A stretch of DNA of 64,000 bases from Silene latifolia (taxonomy: Eukaryota; Streptophyta; Magnoliopsida; Caryophyllales; Caryophyllaceae), in assembly GCF_048544455.1 (NCBI RefSeq), contig NC_133536.1:199395325-199459324 (forward strand). Reading direction: 5' to 3'. Under the pieces are notes generated by a model. The model saw only the letters and a list, made by a program, of their open reading frames with translations. It had not been told where the DNA came from and did not search any database. This document shows positions 60,001 to 64,000 of this stretch, piece after piece (the stretch's first letter is position 1; each line of letters begins with the position of its first letter). A program made the position numbers and the translations under genes.

Positions 60001-61986
60001 TAGTGGTTACCTTCATAGTTTTCAATATATGCCGCCACACTAACACGTGACTGAGTCATAAAGATTTTGGAGTTTAATACAACCATATTTTATAGCATTT
60101 TAAGGCAATATTCATCACATTTAGCGAGATTAGGCCACGACAACCAATATTGCGACCATGATCATGACCAAAACTGATGATTAATACTATGCTTATTATA
60201 GTTCACGGATGGAGTAAATCAATTCTATTTTCGAAAATTTGAAGGTACGAAATGGGAGATTCAAAATCAGTTTTGATTTGTCAAACACTACCTAAAACCG
60301 AATGCTAACATTGTTTAAGAACTACATTACCGACATAGAGAAATTCTTGTTTATTACCGCGTTGTACTTGTATAAGTATACGACGGTCTAATCCTATGTA
60401 ATATACAACGTTGTTTATCACTATTATTAAATGAGTTGTAGTAGGCGATCATGTTATACGACATTTTATTCTTATAACAGATGTTAATGTTAAGCTATTT
60501 AACCAATGATGAGGACTAATAAAAGCCAAAAAAAGTCTCTTAAATTAAACAAAATAAATCAAAGCAAAATAGCAAATATGACGAAATAATCAAATTTAAC
60601 GAGACGAAAGAAAGAGAGAGTTAATTACTGGTAAAAGGCCCGGGGGTTATGATACACGAAGGAGTTGGAATCAACAGTATTGACACTTAACGATCTGTTA
60701 GGTGAACTCGAAGCGACCGCTCTCCGTATTGCCGCTCTTGCTCTCGCCATTCCTTCTTCTACTTCTCCCTTCCTAATTATTCTCTTCACTTTCTTCTTGC
60801 CTTTTTCCTAAATTACAATACATAAAACCGTCTTATACAAATATTCTCAATTGTACGGAGTATCGCAAACATAGTTAACCGGAATTAAAAGAAGAAGAAA
60901 CTAGTTAGATGAGTACATTAGCGGTTAATGGAATTTAAAAAGTATTCTCAATATTGTTGGCGCGAAAAATTAGTACGCCTAATTAAACGGCGATTTCAAT
61001 TGTTCAAAAATCAATGCATGTTACATTGAATTTAAGTCCAAATTTTACCAAAAATTCAGTGACGTATAATTCAAGATTAGTTTTTATTTAAATCGATGAT
61101 TAATAAATGAAGATATAGTATCATTAAATTCTGGAGCGATTAATAATATTCATCATTATATGCTCCAGAAATTCATGAATGCTTCGAAAATTGTCGAATT
61201 ATAATTCATCAATCGCAAACAACGAGATAAATTTAATTCTCAAAAAAAGTAGATTATAATTCAGACAATAGTTTTAAAGTCAATGTGGAAAATTAAATTG
61301 CCGTTTTAGTTACGTTTCGACTGTTATTATTCCAAAAACAACTACACAAGACAGTTCAATTTGCGTAACAATTCAACAGAGGTATCAAACATTGAATTCA
61401 ACAACACTTAATTTAAAAGAAAATCGCGATTCCGATTTCCGAAGCTAAAAATTGTACTGTAGTAAGCTTTCAAATTCGAAATAACAACAAAAAATTGATA
61501 CAACTCCAGAATTATAGATGATCATGAATTTTTAGAAACTGTGATTTCGAAGCTTAAAAAATCAAGTTTAATTAATGCTGTAAGAAATTGTAGCTATCAA
61601 ATTCATAATAACATCAAGAAATCAAACGAAACGCGATTTTGGAAGCTATATATAATTCATCAAGTTTTAGCTAATATTGTTTAAATTTGAAATTCAGCGA
61701 CATAAAACTTCTAATAATTCAGGAGAACTTTTAAGTGATAGTACGCAAGTACCAGAGATGAGCTGGAAACGGAAGCAACGCTATGCAATCGAACGACCGG
61801 AACAACGGGGAATTGAAGAAGCGTAGTTGTTGAATGATTAAAGCTCGAAACTAGGACGACAGTTTCATTGCCGTTGTTTCGGAAAGTTAGCGTGGCGATG
61901 AAGAAGAAGAAAGTGAGGAGTAATGTAACAGTTGTGATAGTCGTCGAAGTAACTGATTTAAATATTTTCTGTTGCCAGTTTTCCAT
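57016..61986 (-). CDS. Exostosin-family (GT47) glycosyltransferase, copy B
   Basis: Four exons: 61753-61986, 60629-60807, 58097-58448 and 57016-57681, giving 476 residues in frame. Exon 3 and exon 4 lengths (352 and 666 nt) equal those of copy A, and the phases are the same. The N-terminal MENWQQK is followed by a membrane helix (TITTVTLLLTFFFFIATL), so it is a type II Golgi protein. The GT47 motifs are those of copy A with about 90% identity in exons 3-4 and more change in exon 1, exon 2 and the stem. The start is fixed by a stop just upstream in frame. Intron 2 is about 2.2 kb against 0.15 kb in copy A. A tandem pair, possibly with overlapping wall-polysaccharide roles. Confidence 0.91.
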
Positions 61987-62104
61987 CTTCGTTTACGATA
62001 TATTGCGGAAACGATGGCGGAGTATTGGCAGAGTTATTAGTTATATAAGGGTAAGATATACGGAGTAATAAGGACAAGATGATTTCCCCGACGTTAGAAT
62101 GGAG

Positions 62105-62112
62105 TATTTATA
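62105..62112 (-). promoter_or_regulatory. TATA box of GT47 copy B
   Basis: Minus-strand TATAAATA about 120 bp before the ATG at 61986, in GCTATAAATACTCC context. A TATATAAC at about 62040 is a weaker alternative. Confidence 0.55.
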
Positions 62113-62188
62113 GCGCACCAAAAAAGAAGAACGTGGTATTTATTTTCTTTATAATAAGGATACGAAGTATTTATTTAATTATTTTATA

Positions 62189-62448
62189 CTCTCTCCCATT
62201 CAAATCAAAGGTTATATTTGACTTTTTGGTACTATTCATGATTGTAAAGAATCTTTGATATTACTAGTAATCTATAAGATAAAACATAGTCATGCGAGAT
62301 CTTGTTTGATTCATCGGTCATAAATGCTATAAGAATATCAAGTTTTTATAATTTTTAATAATGTGTAAGTAAAGATATTCACGTGGCAAAACGCGTCTCA
62401 ACAAGCGTAATAAAGTTAAATGTAACCTTTGATTTGGATGTGAGGGAG
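62189..62448. mobile_element. Stowaway MITE upstream of GT47 copy B
   Basis: TA target at 62187-62188 and 62449-62450. The ends CTCTCTCCCATTCAAATCAA and CTCCCTCACATCCAAATCAA (other strand) continue into AAGGTTA.ATTT. 260 bp, well preserved. Confidence 0.88.
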
Positions 62449-62591
62449 TAATTTGAAACTTATAAAATTTTGGGTGCTGGGCTACTGATGGTAGAAGTTG
62501 GATTAGCTTAGTTAGTACTGTAAGTCTGTAACCATTTTAATCATAAACTTTTTTATTGTTTGTTTGATTTTAATTAACCGTAAATATGTTA

Positions 62592-62894
62592 AGGGGTCGT
62601 TTGGTCTGAAGTATTAGAATGGTATGGAATGGATTATGATACCATAGTGGTATGAAGTTAGAACCCCATACTTACTCATGATTGTTTGGTTCGACCCTGA
62701 AATGGGTATAGAGGTAGTAATAATATGAAATGGAGTTAAAAACTTGAATGGAACATGGGTATGAGATTCCAATGGGTTGGAATGGAGTTAGAATCCATTG
62801 GGTATCTAACTCCATCCCAAAAACCTCCAACCAAACACTAAAATAAATTGAATCCATTCCAAGTAATTCCAAAAGCTCCAACTAAACACCCCAG
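62592..62894. mobile_element. Tourist- or hAT-like MITE
   Basis: The left end GGGGTCGTTTGGTC and right end CCAACTAAACACCCC are imperfect inverted repeats. TTA on both sides (62589-62591 and 62895-62897) would fit a PIF/Harbinger target. Inner phrases such as GGAATGGA and TCCATTCC repeat in both directions. No coding. Confidence 0.65.
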
Positions 62895-62998
62895 TTATGA
62901 CGGTAACCATTAACCATATATTTATATAGTACAGCTTGTATCTCGTTAGAGTTGGTTGATTTAAATAGTAAGATAAAATTATTCTCATTTCTTAAATA

Positions 62999-63376
62999 CT
63001 TTCTCGTTTTGGCCATTTGTTTACCTTTTCCATTTCACAAATTCTCATTTAATACGGACACTATCTTAAGCTTAAGACAGGTCAAATACATACCACATCA
63101 CATGGTAAATTGAATAGGAAAAGCCAAATTTTCTGTCTTTATTACCAAGTTGTAGTATTTGACCCATTTTAAGCTTAAGACGGATAGTACCCGTCTTAAG
63201 CAAGACCTACTGTTTCCATTTTGGGTATCCTAGTCAATTGTTTACCCTTCTATTTTGGGAATACTAGCGCTTTTAATGAAAATTTTGATCCTCCACACAT
63301 AATTTGGTCCATTTGTCATTAAATAATTAACCGTTAAAACCAAAATGTATAAACAAATGACCGGGACGGATGAAGT
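62999..63376. mobile_element. Stowaway-like MITE with a second inverted-repeat element inside
   Basis: The outer ends GGCCATTTGTTTACC and ATAAACAAATGACCGGGACGG are inverted; TA precedes the left end. Within it, 63051-63090 and 63157-63200 form another inverted pair around CTTAAGCTTAAGAC and GGTCAAATA / TATTTGACCC. So one small element is nested in another. Confidence 0.6.
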
Positions 63377-64000
63377 GTAATTTTAAGTTTGATTTTTTCT
63401 TGTATTTAGATGATCCAAGGAAAGATGGTGAATAGTAAGGCAAAGATGTGAAATAAACATACTCAAGTGTGAGTAATTTAGAAGCAGATACGAAGTAGTA
63501 TTTATTCTTTTAGTCTACTTGAATCATGATTAGATTACCTAATCTAAAAGACACTCCAGTATATATGCTTATGCTTTTCTTTTTGCTTCGGACATAGCAC
63601 ATAGGTCAGTTCGTTCTCCCTTACTAGACATAAATAAAAAGTTCACCGTTACAATAATGATAACTTATTCTACACGTACATACGTGTAACCCAATCAACC
63701 AAGATGTTCAAGATTAAGCTTTTGCATGTAGCCTTAGTTGTTTTTGTTTCTTGCACCTGTGGAATTAAGATTTGAACTCCGTAATTTACGGGGATGAATA
63801 ATTATTTTTGTAGTATAGAGGAAATTTAAAGAAATCGAAAATTTAACTAAAAATTTTGAAATTTTCATTTCTCATGGACGAGCACCCCGCCCATTAGAGC
63901 CGGTTTTGACTTTTGAGGGTCGTTTATAGGGCGGCAGTCTAGGGTTCAAGCTTAAAAGATGCTCAATCGTCTAGATTTTTTTTTTCGATTACACATTTGT
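63377..64000. other. AT-rich spacer at the right edge
   Basis: No gene, RNA or mobile element could be supported. A TACGAAGTA 9-mer lies at 63489-63497. Confidence 0.4.

Overview
This is nuclear DNA of a eudicot plant, most likely from the order Caryophyllales. Spliced genes have GT-AG introns and plant-type families (bHLH subgroup Ib, ARGOS-like, exostosin GT47, four-MATH TRAF-like), and the intergenic DNA is AT-rich and full of plant mobile elements. The lineage guess rests mainly on a Tat-lineage Ty3/gypsy element that resembles the Retand type known from Silene, so it is an inference. Nothing bacterial or organellar was seen.

Layout. 1-14.2 kb: non-coding DNA split by a young, broken Tat/Retand-like LTR retrotransposon (938-12348; 5-bp target duplication GATAG). 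It has gag-pol on the minus strand, a 77-bp tandem repeat array and an extra ORF on the opposite strand with its own TATA box. A poly-A retroposon follows (13306-14134). 14.5-17 kb: a second Tat-type fragment, then a minus-strand Helitron remnant bracketed by direct repeats. 17.2-23.9 kb: a host gene island with an ARGOS-like small membrane protein gene, a bHLH Ib gene of the iron-response type and tRNA-Leu(AAG), with several MITEs between them.

25.0-40.4 kb: a large decayed Helitron. It carries a spliced RPA-like gene, an internal minus-strand promoter with amplified exon-like repeats, and a Rep/PIF1-helicase gene with HUH and two-tyrosine motifs but several frameshifts and stops. A PIF/Harbinger-type MITE with a Stowaway MITE nested inside it sits at the start of the Rep/helicase gene.

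41.7-62 kb: three host genes. A ten-exon gene for a 1,720-residue protein with four MATH domains and a C-terminal coiled coil lies on the plus strand. Two tandem exostosin-family (GT47) glycosyltransferase genes lie on the minus strand, convergent with it. Their introns hold MITEs and a GGGTCA minisatellite. 62-64 kb holds MITEs and AT-rich spacer.

The host genes do not form one pathway. The common theme is gene islands separated by repeatedly nested transposons. All exon boundaries were read by eye from splice signals, frame continuity and family knowledge; no search was run.
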